A stretch of 5,051 nucleotides of DNA from an uncultured Lachnospiraceae bacterium (GTDB lineage: Bacteria; Bacillota; Clostridia; Lachnospirales; Lachnospiraceae). A program made the translations under genes and the position numbers. The notes under the pieces are model-generated. The model made no database searches. It worked only from the letters and a program-made list of their open reading frames with translations, and was not told the DNA's origin. This document shows, piece after piece, positions 4,867-5,051 of this stretch (its first letter is position 1; every line of letters begins with the position of its first letter). The stretch spans positions 1 to 5,051 of the forward strand of contig CANQQN010000140.1 of the NCBI GenBank assembly GCA_947625995.1. The letters are read 5' to 3'.

Positions 4867-5051
4867 TCATGAACTGTAGGTAACGATCAGAAGCTCCACG
4901 CCGATCTGTCCGTCAATCTGTCCGGTCTTAATCTGTTCTTCCGTATTGGCGCAGGCCCGCAGCGCGTTTTCTAATTCCTCCATGGAAAAGCGCGCCGCCT
5001 GCTGCAGGCATTTTCTGGCGGCGAAGGAGGGCATACCCGCCAGAAAATGCC
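4867..5051 (-). CDS. holA: DNA polymerase III delta subunit, C-terminal end (5' part outside window)
   Basis: The delta subunit opens the sliding clamp as part of the clamp loader that puts it on DNA during replication. The last 60 residues are visible. They read GMPSFAARKCLQQAARFSME (5-24), then EELENALRACANTEEQIKTG (24-43) and finish VELLIVTYSS. This is the typical delta C-terminal helical collar domain: a P-[SF]-x-x-[RK]-K helix, FS followed by an acidic helix, E-x-x-[IV]-KTG, then VELLI near the end. The stop is TGA at 4869-4867. In Clostridia holA is usually the direct neighbour of convergent rpsT; here three genes separate them. The assignment rests on a short segment but fits both motif and neighbourhood. 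Confidence 0.85.
   Translation of the reverse strand, partial: HFLAGMPSFAARKCLQQAARFSMEELENALRACANTEEQIKTGQIDGQIGVELLIVTYSS

Overview
The window looks like chromosome from an endospore-forming Clostridia species, most likely Lachnospiraceae. The evidence is a germination protease gene, clean sigma-A promoters, strong AGGAGG-type ribosome binding sites, and the local set holA, rpsT, gpr with rpsT opposite to the other two. That order is the one I know from Clostridia. The genus cannot be fixed from this sequence.

Layout. Positions 1-483 (minus) hold the N-terminal half of gpr, the spore germination protease, running off the left edge. Positions 484-658 are an intergenic region with a strong rpsT promoter and possibly an overlapping sporulation promoter for gpr on the other strand. 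Positions 659-922 (plus) are rpsT (ribosomal protein S20) with a UUG start, followed by a perfect-stem terminator. Positions 1003-3113 (plus) are a tightly coupled pair: an unrecognised protein with two membrane segments, then a xylulokinase-type FGGY kinase (xylB). Positions 3114-3286 form a regulatory gap with a 16-base palindrome, a weak terminator-like hairpin, a 17-codon frame with its own ribosome binding site, and a strong promoter. Positions 3287-4765 (plus) encode an L-fucose/L-arabinose isomerase-fold protein, closed by a strong terminator that can work in both directions. Positions 4867-5051 (minus) are the C-terminal end of holA (DNA polymerase III delta subunit), entering from the right edge.

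How it fits together. gpr, rpsT and holA are housekeeping or sporulation genes. The three plus-strand genes between rpsT and holA look like an added sugar module: an aldose-ketose isomerase makes a ketopentose and the kinase phosphorylates it for the pentose phosphate pathway. No transporter, regulator or canonical xylose isomerase is visible, so the sugar cannot be named from this window. The membrane protein coupled to the kinase is the least explained gene. An 11-base direct repeat lies on each side of the module and may mark its insertion. I found no CRISPR array, tRNA, rRNA, insertion sequence or recognisable riboswitch. No clearly new multi-gene system is evident; the most open points are the membrane protein, the isomerase substrate and the palindrome between xylB and the isomerase gene.
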